Shown: positions 10,759 through 22,001 of the stretch, piece after piece
How positions within the stretch are numbered: position 1 is the stretch's first letter
How the letters are laid out: each line of letters begins with the position of its first letter
Assembly (NCBI GenBank): GCA_001642005.1
Contig: LWCA01000268.1
Coordinates: forward strand, 1 to 35,336
Direction: 5' to 3'
DNA: 35,336 nt
Source of the DNA: Intoshia linei
Lineage: Eukaryota; Orthonectida; Rhopaluridae
Position numbers and translations under genes: made by a program
The notes under the pieces: generated by a model
Told to the model about the DNA's origin: nothing
The model's input: only the letters and a program-made list of their open reading frames with translations
Databases searched by the model: none

Positions 10759-13700
10759 TTATGGCGGAGATGTGGATGCATTATTTTCATTTGTAGTTTG
10801 AGTTTCCACGTTTTTTTTAGGTATTCTAAATTATTATAATATCATCAAAATATATGAAACCTCGACTCATCAAATATACTGTTGTATTGTTGCATTTGAA
10901 AAGAAGCTGCATCCATAAGGACGTTGATATCTCTTAATAAATTAATTCGGTTAATCGTAGATTCGCGTAGATCGCCTTCCATTAATTTTAATTCTTTGTC
11001 GGATAGGGCTTGTAAATCAATCGGTGGTTTAGGAAAACCTAAATATTAAATCAATGGAACCAGAATTTAAGGCAGAAATCGGCAACCTTTTGAATCTTGT
11101 GGGTCACTTTTTTTATAACGAAAAATTATACGAATTTCGTTTTTGAAAAATAGACATGCTACATTTCAATTTTAAGCGAAGTGAAACGGTTCTACTGTCT
11201 TTTCTCGATTATAAAAAGTCTTCTTATATTCAAGAGTAAAAGGAAAAATGCATATAATCAAAAACATTCAGACTTTTAAGCAGACCTTGAAAAATATAAA
11301 AAATACACTAAAAGTTTTTTTCTAATTAGTATAAACTTATAAATTAGACATTCTATTGTATAAAGAAAATTATTTTTTAAAAATAAATTGATATGTTGTC
11401 TATTTTTTGTTTAAAGTTCTTTCTTTCGAATATAAGCAGAAACTGTTTATATTCAAATTTTATTTAGTTAAAAATTTCACTAAAAATTTGGATTTCCGGG
11501 GTCTGCTTATAATCGAGAAAAGACAGTAGTATATTCAACTAAATAAAATCCAGGGCGATCTGAAAATTCAGTATTAAGTGATTATAATGAGCCAATAATA
11601 GTATAAAATGTTTAAAACGGTTTAAAAGTTGAAAAATAAATAATGTACATGTTTACTCAAAGGGCCACTAAAATTATTCTGTGGGTCACTGGTTGCCGAC
11701 CCCTGTTTTAAGACAATAAAGTTAATAATAATATTTGGAGTACAATCTATTTCCCATAGCTTCTCAACGTGTAGCCATGGTGAAAATTTGGCCCTTTTAA
11801 AAAAAGTTTGAGAAACCTGTCCTATATAATAAATGCACTGTGTCGATTCAGAAATTGACACATATACTGTCAGAAAAGATATTAATATTAATTAACATTT
11901 TGTTAAATATTGCATTAAAAATTAAAATAAAAACCACTAAAACTAAATATTTTTACAGGGCCAAAATAAGGAAATTTCAATCTAAAAATGAACCATTTGA
12001 TTTGATAAAACAAATTTATCAAAAGTAAAATAAAATTAAATGCAATAAAAATCGTCCTTATTTGTACACATTTTGGCGATCGCTGGTTAAAGAACACTAT
12101 AATCCAGGTATATGCAATTAGTGAACTTTCCGTGTTAAAATTTAAAAAAACTCAATTTATAATAGTTTTTCACTAGTGATATTTTTATAAATGTTTCGTT
12201 TTCAGAAATTTCAGTCCTTCAGGTCAAACACTCAATTTCCCGTTTTTTTGAAAATATTTTTTATATAAAATCATCCGCATATTTAAAAAAATAATGAATT
12301 CTGGGACGCGTTTTAAAATCATTAACATTGTCGTAAATCTCAGCCTGAGAAACCTACATATCCATGGTCAAAACTACAAATTACCCTTTGTTTTAAAAAG
12401 TAAAACTCTTCAAATTTTGTATAAAACAAATTCCGAAAGAGTCTTTAAAATAATAAGCATTATAAAAATGGCAACCTAACAAAAAAATTCTATAAATTTC
12501 GATAAATCCACATCACAATGTAAAAAAAATTACGTATTTTGTGTGTAGTGGTGATGGTGGGACCTCCAGTAAGTTCATTTTGTATGGTAGCGGCTATAAA
12601 ATGGAACATTAAATTAAAATAATGAAGTAGATATATACCCAAGTTTCTTATATCTACACGATTGTTATTTTGGTTTGGAGGGCGTTCTCGGTTCCGTTGA
12701 TTTTCATTTCTAACATTTTGAGCATCTTCTTTTAGTAAATCTAGTCTACATGTTGGACAAATTTGTTGCCTGCGGAACCAAGATCGCAAACACGCTTTAT
12801 GAAACATGTGACCACATGGGAGTTTTTTACAATTATTTTCTAAACTCATTTCTTCCCTGCAAACAACACAACAAGGGTCTCCATTATTCAAGTCTTCTTG
12901 TGTGATATCTTTAAATCTAATAAATGACTATATTAAAAATAATACGATGAAACTCATTCATTCTATATATGGCGCGTCTCGATTTAACAATTGTGACAAA
13001 GGATCTTTTGAATGCCCTGATGGAAGCAAATAGTCTTCTCACCAAAAAGAGAGGGTATGATTTATACACAACAATTGCAAACGAAAAGGAAAGGAAAGTA
13101 ATCATACTCATAAAATCTTAAAATGTAAAATAAAAGTGAAAATTTTAAAATTACTAAAAACAGTTTCAAATATCATCAAGTAGATTGCTTTATTTTCCCA
13201 GTTTACGGGACTAGCTGAATCGATCGTGTGTATACAATACTTTATAAATATATACAACAAGTACATTACAAGTAGTAAATATTCAAAAATAAAAATGATA
13301 TAAATGCCATCGTTTGTGCTTTCAGCGTTAAATAAGCAACTGTATATGATGGATAAATCAATCAACATTAAAAATATAGCAATTACTAAAATACACCATT
13401 AATTATAATCACATTATATCTACAGTCCGCCAATCCTGTACATTTCCGTACATTTTTTGGAAAATGTATTAATTGACAGGGGGGACCAAGGTATGAAAAA
13501 TTTAAATAAAAAATCTACACTATTATGATAATTATATATGTCCAATGGACATTGTCCATACTACTATATAATTATGCCCACCCCAATGTTGGCGAACTAG
13601 AGAGAGTATCTTCCGAAAGTGACTGAATAAAATTTACAAATAGCTCTCAAATGAAATTTTTTAGAAATTGCCATCATTCTTTCCATCTACAACAAAATAT

Positions 13701-14384
13701 AATTAAAATTTGGAAATTTGAAAAAATAAAAAAAAATTACATAGTCAATTCTGGCATAAAAAAGCCAATGAGAAGATTTAATGACCATTAAAAAAATAAG
13801 CTGGCAACCAAAAACGAATCCAAAACTGTTTCGAAATATGGTAAATGCGATACACGTCTCTGGAATAGTAAACCAAACTCTGTCCATAACATACTAGCAA
13901 GATTAAAAATCAAAAATTACATTAAATTACCTCGACTTCAACAGACTGAATTTTACCAAATAAAATATACCGAATAACATCAATAATAAAAATAAATATT
14001 AACATCAATTCAAAATATATCATCTAAATATAAACATTAAAACATGGGTAACATAATAAAGTATATGAACCACTTTGATTGCCCTAAACGAAAAATTAGA
14101 TGAGTAGATTACGAACAAAACTTTTTTTAAGCACATTAAAAATAAAAACATTCAATTTCAGCGATTCAAAAAAAAAGCATCACCCTGGTTCGGAGATGTA
14201 CCATTAAATAAAAATAAATAAATATAAATACGGCTATGGCAAAGTTGGATTTTGTTATATTAACAATCATGGAATAAAAGTTGTTTTGTTTTCGATATGC
14301 ATTTCCTATATACAGAAGTGTACATAAAGTCGTAATAACAACTACAGATTGAAACGGATTACGTCGAAGAAGTGGTAATACCAT
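10759..14384 (-). CDS. SYVN1: HRD1/synoviolin, ER-membrane RING E3 ubiquitin ligase
   Basis: Ten exons (14384-14232, 14023-13931, 13893-13741, 13686-13638, 13385-13155, 13116-12954, 12916-12639, 12593-12534, 11038-10861, 10825-10759) encode 474 residues. It is the central ubiquitin ligase and retrotranslocation channel of ER-associated degradation. The first 250 or so residues form the multi-span membrane domain, with family blocks DRVWFTIPETCIAFTIF, FEYLLLVMYLLYIFIKY and SRRAIYRMNEF. The RING-H2 follows: CVVC, LPCGHMFHKACLRSWF, CPTC. After a short linker lies the C-terminal helical block (SDKELKLMEGDLREST, LLRDINVLMDAASFQM), specific to HRD1 rather than gp78. The long proline-rich region of the human protein (617 residues) is nearly absent. 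Introns are 35-54 nt except 208, 252 and 1495 nt; the largest holds a nested MITE. Exon 6 uses an AAG acceptor. Confidence 0.95.
11073..11705. mobile_element. hAT-type MITE with nested inverted-repeat element
   Basis: The left end is 'cagaaatcggcaacc'; the right end, reverse-complemented, is 'caggggtcggcaacc', followed on both sides by 'gtgggtcac' in matching orientation. Flanks atttaagg (11065-11072) and ttttaaga (11706-11713) match at 6 of 8 positions, as expected for an aged hAT duplication. Inside, positions 11192-11213 and 11508-11529 are perfect 22-bp inverted copies of each other, bounding a 338-bp inner unit that may be a second, nested element. There is no coding capacity. The element lies in the largest intron of SYVN1. 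Confidence 0.8.
11706..12533 (-). repeat. Rest of the large SYVN1 intron, with an R2 repeat copy
   Basis: No exon is visible here. From about 12196 to 12400 an R2 copy is recognised by 'tcagtccttcaggtcaaaca' and, near 12303, 'gggacgcgttttaaaatcat' followed by 'attgtcgtaaat'; the second block recurs almost exactly at 32237-32277. Confidence 0.55.
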
Positions 14385-15380
14385 TGATTATAATGCTAAA
14401 AATTAAAATATTAATCTTAATTGAAACTATGCCATTTACCTTAATTTAATACAAAAAACTATATGATCATTACAATTAAATTACATAGAAATCACACGTC
14501 ATATCAATTGAAATTTATTTGCAATATCACCATTACCAGTAAAATTACCTTCTTTTTATTATTTAAAATTTTTAATGTTTACATATGCTTTTACAATAAA
14601 TTTAGTAAACTTTATTAATTTATTTTGATGACCTTTTGTTTGTCATTAGATTCAATTTCGTTAGCCCAGGATATTTTTGAGATATTGAGCTTTTCAAATT
14701 ATTCATTTATTTAACCTGATATTTTTGCCTTAAAAATCAAGTTTTATGACTAGATTATCTAGACAACCTGACAAAACTGAAAAAATTACTTTCAATACAA
14801 AAATATAAAAAACTAGAAAGTGTACATTGCATTTCATTTGACTATTTATAAAAATAATTTATAATTTACAAATATTGACAAGTAAATCGACATAAAAATA
14901 ATTTTCCGTTATGAAATTTGTCTAAATATGTAAATGAAATCAACTCCCACAAAATTAAATCAATCAAATGTAATTATTCAATTAAAGACTACTACTGAAA
15001 TAGCAGACACCATAATAATGACGGAAAAGAGTTGAATGTATGTAAAATGAAGCAACATTTAAAATAAAGTACAATAAAAATGTTGGTTGTCGAGAAATCA
15101 ACAATTATCACACAAAATAGAAACCAAGTGATCCTTAATTAACATTTTTTTTAATGACTATATTACTCTCATTACTAATAAATAGAAAATAAACAATTTG
15201 ATAGAGTAGAACGCCGATTAATAATTTCCATAGATTCCAAACTAACAAAGAGATACTAAGTCTCTATAGATACCGTTAAAATTCACTAGTAATTTTATTT
15301 ATTGATAGTACTGTCATATTAAACACGTTTTACGTTTATATATTTAATTTCAATATAAATCAAAATACTAATTTGAAGGA
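14385..15380. promoter_or_regulatory. Divergent intergenic region between SYVN1 and eIF4B
   Basis: About 1 kb separates the divergent start codons of SYVN1 (14384, minus) and eIF4B (15381, plus). It should hold the promoters and 5' leaders of both. The sequence is AT-rich; I could not pick out a TATA box or other element with confidence, and saw no RNA gene. Confidence 0.4.
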
Positions 15381-17451
15381 ATGGATCAAAATATTGCAGA
15401 TGTTGTAAAATCCACAGAGCAATTAAATATTGATAAAAATGTTACAAATTTGAATGAAAATAACTCATGTTCTCAAGTGGTTGACTGTGTGGAAACAGGA
15501 GATTCTCCGTCTTCCAGTGAACAGAAAGCAGAATGTGAAAGTCAGACAAACACTACCGTTAATGATGACCAAACAACAGATGCTACATCAACTAATGACG
15601 CTCAAGGTTCCGATTGTAAGAGCGATAATTGGCAAACCGAAGAAGATAAATTAAAAAAACCAACTATTCCTCCACTACAACTATTTACTTGTCTAGATAA
15701 ACGTATTTTAAATTAAAATAAAAAAATAATAATTTTTTCAGCAATTAAAAAGAAAAAGAAACAAAGAAAACGAAATGAAAATTTTACTATTGTTTTAGAT
15801 AATTGGAATGTAAATAGTAATTTTACCTTAATATCTTTCATTGTATAAATTTTAGGTGATAATTTACCGACTCAACCTATTGCAAACCAACCTCCGAAAA
15901 TAGACACCAGTTTGGTCTCGAATGTACCTCCATTTATTGCATATATTGGAACAGCCAGAATGGAATTAAATAATGAAGATCTCAAAAGATTTTTTTTGGG
16001 CATTGATGTACTTTTTTATATTTTTAAATGATGACAACGCAGGGGTCCTGAAATTGGTTATAATGTGAACCAACGTCCGGTGGCTTTATGCTCGGGTGGA
16101 TTTTGCGCTCTAATATTTATAAACAAGTTATATTTTTCTTTAGATTAAAAATGTAACACAACACAAAACTGAAAGTTCGACTGGTTTCGCGAGGGAAAGT
16201 ATAGTTTGTGTGGAATTTACAACCAGACAATTTCTAATTCAGGCCACAAAGTATGATGGTTGTGTAAGTCTTATAATAAATTTACATTGAAATTGATATA
16301 CTTCAGCTCAAACACATGTTTAAGTTAAAGTATTTCAAATAATATGACCTTTTTGTGACACTACAACATAATGATGTAGTGACAGACATGGGGTCTACAG
16401 TTGTAGTTCAACTTTTATAATTATCTTTTAGAGTCAAAAGAATAGAGAGGTATACATTAAATTGACATTGGAAGAATTGGTTCGAGATTTGGGTAGTTAA
16501 TACAAAAATGTATATAATATAATTTTAGAAAAAAATCGGAATAGACACGCTCCCGGTCGTGATTATAATAATAGTACTATTAATAGAAATTGGATTAAAG
16601 ATAAGGTGGATTTTCAAAAGAATATTCGTGGGCCCATGAACAGAAATGTGGGTAACAAAAGATATGATAATAGAAATGATCAAAGATTTGATAAACGAGG
16701 TGATAATAGAAATGATAAATATGGGCAAAAAGGTAAAATTGAATATATTAATATTTATTTTGTTTAGATTATAACAGTTTCGGTAACTTTAATAGAAGTT
16801 ATAATAACCGGGCTCCAGTAAAAAATTATAATCAAACTGTTGCAACTCAGGATCCACCCAAAAATGTAGAGACTACTTATAAGTCCGGAATGGCTCCACC
16901 CCAAAACTTTTCGTCAGTGAAAGGAGCATCAGATTCCAATATATTTGGACTCGCTAAACCCGTTGATACGAATAGAAAAAAGATAGTTTTAGAAAAACCT
17001 AAACCTAAACCTAAGGAAGAGGTTAAATTTTACCAGCCCTCGGGAAATCGATATAACTCGGATACGTTTACAAATAATAAGGGGTCGTTTGGGCAAAAGA
17101 AAAGTTCGATTCAGGTATGTTATAGTTTTACAATTTAATTTAAATATAGAATAATTCTACATATTACGGTCGGGTAAATACTACGGAACACAGTAAAAAC
17201 ACTCAATACCAAGACAGAAATCCATTTGAGTTAGTTTATAAGTTTTATTTATTGATTTGTTTTAGGTCTAAACGATCAGAATACAAAAAACGTGGAGACA
17301 ATAGGTAAATTTAAATTATGCAGTTGTTTAAAATGTATATTTAGAAATATTCAAAAGTAAAATCTATATCTTTATGGCTTAAATTCCATTCTTTAGAAGT
17401 TCGGGTACCGTTGGCAATAATAAATTTGGAGTGTTAAGTAATGATATGTAA
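15381..17451 (+). CDS. EIF4B: Eukaryotic translation initiation factor 4B
   Basis: Eleven exons (15381-15702, 15742-15816, 15856-16007, 16144-16263, 16432-16492, 16529-16732, 16768-17114, 17150-17229, 17266-17304, 17345-17356, 17397-17451) give 488 residues. eIF4B stimulates the eIF4A helicase and 43S recruitment to mRNA. Evidence, in order: an acidic, Ser/Thr/Asn-rich N-terminus unlike the human one; a lysine-rich KKKKKQRKR; a single divergent RRM (PPFIAYIGTARMELNNEDL, then STGFARESIVCVEF); an Asn/Arg/Asp-rich region in the place of the DRYG region; the hallmark SNIFGLAKPVDT, matching 'SIFGGAKPVDT' of animal eIF4B; a KPKPKPKEE run; and a C-terminal NNKFGVLSND like 'SKYAALSVD'. The RRM is poorly conserved, so eIF4H was considered, but eIF4H lacks the AKPVDT block. 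Exon 10 is a 12-nt microexon; without it the frame stops at once. Two introns are long (136 and 168 nt). Confidence 0.86.
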
Positions 17452-18768
17452 ATTTGTTCTAGGCGGATATGTATAATATTTTTAATTAAATTATTAAACT
17501 ATAATCGTATCGATGAGTTTGAATAATTCGTTTTGATAAAATTTATTTAAAATTTACATTTTCATCAATTGAAAACAATGTGTGATTTTGGTTTGACTGG
17601 GCTTATTGGGTTTTGGTTGATTTTTTCCACAATTTTTTCATTTTTTATTTTCTAAATAAATATTTATATATGACCAAAGGTCATTTTTAATACCGTTTTC
17701 TTTATTGTTCTGTCAGAGTTAATTTTCTTCCAGTAATTAGATTCTTCTTCGCCTACATTTTAGATTTTTTAGAACAAGAGTGTTAATTAATTAAGTTAAA
17801 TTTGGACCACAACAAATTTTTTTTTATATCGTGATAAAATCATTATAAATCCGAACGGTTAAGTATTTCATATGTATGCCGTACTCTGCCTGTTTGCCTG
17901 TAATTTTATTGGCGAAATATAATTATAAGTATTTTAAAAAATAATACAATCATGCATAAAAAAAAAGTTACAAATAATTAAGAAAATTTTTAATCGATAA
18001 AACAGTTAATGAAGCTTCTCACAAGTTTAGGTATATTTTCAACATTGAGTCAATACTATTCTATGTAATTGGGCAAAACCATATGACCCTGGCTAAAAAA
18101 AGTGAAAATTCATTTATCGGTCATAAAATTTTAATATTCTAATTTAAAAATACTCTAAAATATTTCGATAGGTAAATAAGATCGCAGGAACAACACAAAC
18201 GGAAATATTTAATAATTTGAATTATTCTCTTAGATGTGTGAATAATATGAGAATCGTAATCTAACACGCAAATATTATTCCGGTATACCTACAAAATACT
18301 CAATAGTATAATAATCAAATCAAATAATTCAGTCAAAATATACACTCAGGTAAAAATAGATTTAAATATATAAGTGTTCGGAGATATTATAAGCAATTAA
18401 ATTTAATTTATGTTTTTCCTATAAAGACACTTTATATTTCCGAAAAAAACTATCTTAACCCTTTATTGAAAAACCCAACGAATTTTTGAAAAAGGTTATT
18501 TAGTCGGATAAATAAATAATAACGTTACATGGTTATAGACTATAATTAAACTTACATCGTAATGACTATGACTTATAGTGACCACTGGTATGGAAAAAAA
18601 ACTTTGTCGAAAAAATGAAAGATATACCAAAAAAATTTTTTGATTTGGTAATGTAATAATATGGGGTTTTTTTGTACTAAGGGACTGGAAAGTTACAAAT
18701 TGTTGATTAAACCATAAATTAAATTGAATACATAAATATTCTCAGCAGTAATCTCCAAATTTCCTCTA

Positions 18769-18933
18769 AATGATGAACTTATCCGACTATGTGTTCAGGA
18801 CGGTGGTGCCCGTCATACAAGCAGACTTTTGAATAAATATTTCCTAAATAATAATATAGAAATAATGCCATGGGCAGTTCAAAGTTCTGATCCCAACCAA
18901 ATTGAAACGGGCAATATTGAAGATAAACATTAG
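18769..18933 (+). mobile_element. Decayed Tc1/mariner-family transposase fragment
   Basis: One reading frame (plus strand, to a TAG at 18931) encodes CVQDGGARHTSRLLNKYF and NNNIEIMPWAVQSSDPNQIE. This matches the Tc1/mariner segment 'QDGAPCHTS ... VLPWPAQSPDLNPIE', which carries the second catalytic aspartate. The conserved SPDLNPIE has become SSDPNQIE, the frame stops soon after, and neither the N-terminal helix-turn-helix nor inverted repeats are visible. It differs clearly from the copy at 25049-25738, so it belongs to a second, older lineage. Confidence 0.75.
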
Positions 18934-19671
18934 GGTAGAGGCCCTACAAATATATTGAAGTTTAAATAAATGTTCATGGAAGAATGGATGTTAATACATC
19001 AATAAACTACTAAAAATTTTGATTTAAATGTTAAAACGTTCTAGATATATTTTAGGGCAAATGGAGAAAACACTAATAATTCAATCAGTAATTAAACTTT
19101 TCTAATGCCATTTTCACTTTTTTTGTCCGCAATTGTACATTTGACATTACAGTATTTTACAGTATAAAGTTTTAAAAAGTATTTTAGTTGATATTTACCC
19201 TCCCCAAATATAATTATTCAAATTAATATTAAAATTTTAAGATAAACATGGAAAAATTAAATAATTGAAGTCAGTTTTGGGTCTGATTTCTTTGATGGGT
19301 TTCCATATTATTTTAAATTCAGTTTCAACCCATTAATATTTGGTTCTAATGATTTATGAATTACTCATAATTAGCCATTGAACTAAATTTCGTAAAAACC
19401 AGAGTAAAAAAGAATTTAAAAATGCCCATTTCAAAAAATATAGACATAGAAACAAACCCACAACTAATGAATCTGATGATTCATCAAACAAAGTTTTTAT
19501 TAAATTTACTTTTATGTATTCCTTTCAATTATTACAGTTGAGGAGGGTATATAATATTTATTTCCTAAATATTTACCAAATTAAAAAAATTTTTTGATAC
19601 ATTTTTAAAATGAAAATAGAATCTATAAAGCGTGCAAAATAACTTTTTATAATATAAAAAATACACCCTAA

Positions 19672-19708
19672 GACTTAGAGCCTAAGTCGACACCACATTG
19701 TTGTGGTG
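19672..19708. other. Two tandem perfect hairpins just past the LARP7 stop
   Basis: Positions 19672-19688 (gacttag-agc-ctaagtc) and 19691-19708 (caccaca-ttgt-tgtggtg) each form a perfect 7-bp stem. On the minus strand they lie 17-54 nt after the LARP7 stop codon, in the 3' untranslated region. They could be a structured 3' end element or the remains of an inverted-repeat transposon; the sequence alone does not decide. Confidence 0.5.
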
Positions 19709-19725
19709 GCCCAATTTTGACAGTG

Positions 19726-21882
19726 TTAAAATTTAGTAAAACCTGATAACATTGTAAGTTTGAATTCATCGGAATCTTTGTATTCGTTTACTATTTTAAT
19801 TGCTTCATCTTCTAACGAATAACGTACAATCGCTTCCGTGTTTAAAAATTGTTTGTTCATGTCGATATATACGATAGGGCTCAATTTTGTCATAATTGTC
19901 TTAATATTTTGGAATGTAATGGGATACTGTATCTATTACCTTGATATACTTTTTAGTATTCTCAGGGTATATTTCAATTTTTACAAGTACATTTGGAGTC
20001 ATTTCTAATTGTTTTATGGTTTCATTGCTTGGTTCTCTGGAATTAAGTTTCATTTTTACATCTTCTATTGAAGTTTTCATTTGAGAATATTCATTTTTTT
20101 GACCGTCAAGATATTTTTTTCTCATTTTTAACCATTTGGTTCTAAATGTGTAAAATTAAAATTGAAACGATAAAAATGTTTACTTTGGTATAACTCGCAT
20201 TAACGTTTCAGGGATAATTTTGTCTTTTTTTCTAAAAATGTTTTAGTGTAAAAGTGTAAATTAGTTTTTATAAGACGTACAATTTTATTTTTTTGCATTC
20301 AATTTCATTTGATTCTTTTAATCTGCGCTTACCCATTTCTCCCTCACATTTCACTTTGGGTGACTTTGAAATTGCGTCTTCAACAATATTTACTAGATTA
20401 TAGATTGTTTAATGATTATGAGTATGGGAATTTCCCATTTGGAAGTGTTAGTAAGCAAAAATAATCAATCTTAAGCATCGATTCCACACTTTTCTACACC
20501 GATAGGGACGATAAAATTGCATTTAAATTTAACATTTAATTTTACGGGACCATTAAAAATGTAATTGCTAATCATTGCTTAGTTCAATGTAACATTTTTT
20601 GCATAGAAAGTTAATGGTTCGCGGACTTGCATTCGGGATTGTCGGTTAAATATTTAATTTTCACAAAAATTATTCATTAAGAACACCAAAAATTCAATTT
20701 TCGTGAAAGCAAGGACGATTCAGTCAAAAATTTGTGATAAAATAATAATTGCATTTTTTTGAATAAACCTTATATCATTTTAATCAACACTAAAAAGTAA
20801 ACATTGTTACCGAAATCCTAAATCCAGAAAGATTAGTAATATAACCTACGATTGTATTTTTTATAAAAGGAAATATACAAATAAAATGTTATATAAACCA
20901 AAATATATTGTCCTAAAACGTTATAAGGAAAATGGCTACTTTAATATTGTACAATAATAGACAACTTCTTGAGCGTTAACACTAAAACCATTGAATAAAC
21001 TTGAAAAAAACATTTTTTGGTAGCCACACTGCAAAGTATATATATTTTACACATCGCTTATAAATAACAAGATATACAGGCGATGGTTTAAATTTTAAAC
21101 ACAAAAAGTACATTCATCCATCAATTTCGAAAGTTGACGCTGTAATCGTATAAAGTCCTTGTTGCCCTTCGGGAAACTAGATGGTGGTGATGATCCTTTG
21201 TATAGATTCAACTTCTAAAAATAAATTAAACATAAACACATTATAATAACTTTGCAAGCTAAATCAGCTTCTTCTTTGCTTGAATATTCCACAAATGCAA
21301 ACCCCTTAAAGTCTCTAGTTGAGTGATACTTTGGTAAGCTAATATAATATATTTTTCCATACTCGCCAAAAACTTTGTTAATATTGTCCATATCTATAGG
21401 TTTTGGTAAATTGTCCTACATCAATAAAAATTTAATATATTAAAAAATTACAGCATAAATAACATTTTCATCTAAAGTTTCTGAAGATACAAATGGAATT
21501 ATACGCTTCACCATATTTCGCGTACCATCAACCTATAGGATATTAATTAAATCATTTGTATTAAACCTCTAGATTGTTGGAAGGTTTCAAGGCGTTTTTT
21601 AAAAAATTTTCATCAACGTCCAAACTTTTTATTTTGTTGAATTTCAAAAATACGCTTAATGCTACATCTGAAAAATATAAATATTAAAAATTTAATACAT
21701 CCATCAACTGAATTGTAAATTTCAGAAGACATGAATCGGTCACGTCTCAGATTTGCGTCTCCCATATAAAATTCAATCTAATTTATCATTGTAATCATTC
21801 CAATTAGTCTCACTTGATTAAGAACCATCATACTTTTCTTTTCAAATGATTTACCAAACCCATCAGACATTCTCACTTTCAT
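19726..21882 (-). CDS. LARP7: La-related protein 7 (La module plus C-terminal xRRM)
   Basis: Ten exons (21882-21814, 21777-21699, 21667-21567, 21532-21452, 21415-21251, 21214-21112, 20392-20281, 20231-20184, 20141-19940, 19899-19726) give 377 residues; human LARP7 has 582. LARP7 binds the 3' uridine tail and a stem-loop of 7SK RNA, and in many eukaryotes telomerase or U6 RNA. Seen: the La motif (IEFYMGDANLRRDRFM, VALSVFLKFNKIKSL, VDGTRNMVKR); RRM1 (NKVFGEYGKIYYISLPKYH, FKGFAFVEYSS); a short lysine-rich linker replacing the long disordered one; the family block IPETLMRVIPKTKWLKMRKK; then the xRRM (NVLVKIEIYP, LSPIVYIDMNKQF, FKLTMLSG). The protein stops about four residues after the RNP3-like strand, so the extra helix with YWQKI in human LARP7 is missing. 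Introns are 31-49 nt except one of 719 nt. It is divergent from the gene starting at 22002. Confidence 0.92.
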
Positions 21883-22001
21883 TTTTAATTTTTACACTAG
21901 TTTTATTCAATAATATATTGATATGGTAATTTATTTCAACTTTTATTTATTTTGAAATTGAAATTGAATTTATAAAACAAAGTATTTACACAAAATACAT
22001 A
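21883..22001. promoter_or_regulatory. Short bidirectional promoter region
   Basis: Only 119 bp separate the start codons of LARP7 (21882, minus) and the small gene at 22002 (plus). Both promoters and 5' leaders must fit here, so a shared bidirectional promoter is likely. No individual element stands out in the AT-rich sequence. Confidence 0.5.

Larger units (their letters stand above)
17452..19725. other. Convergent intergenic region, no host gene seen
   Basis: This 2.3-kb space between the stops of eIF4B and LARP7 shows no host coding sequence. Apart from the decayed mariner fragment at 18769-18933 and two hairpins next to the LARP7 stop, I see only AT-rich DNA. Confidence 0.55.

Noticed and set aside
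12490-12533. Continuation of the SYVN1 frame through 12490
   Set aside because: The frame runs into a GTAATTTT donor at 12533. The next family-matching exon starts at 11038 with the complementary phase.
16008-16143. Coding sequence inside the eIF4B RRM intron (GPEIGYNVNQRPVAL...)
   Set aside because: It is open in one frame but cannot be joined in phase to the preceding exon. Skipping it gives a clean phase-0 junction and a better RRM.
16525-16728. Minus-strand open frame across the eIF4B Asn/Arg/Asp-rich exon
   Set aside because: It is a shadow of the repetitive plus-strand coding sequence, made of low-complexity Ile/Ser/Thr without any family match.
21095-21214. A short LARP7 of 204 residues ending at the TAA at 21095
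   Set aside because: A GT donor at 21111 joins in phase to exons at 20392-19726 that encode the family-specific IPETLMRVIPKTKW block and the xRRM, so the longer model is far better supported.
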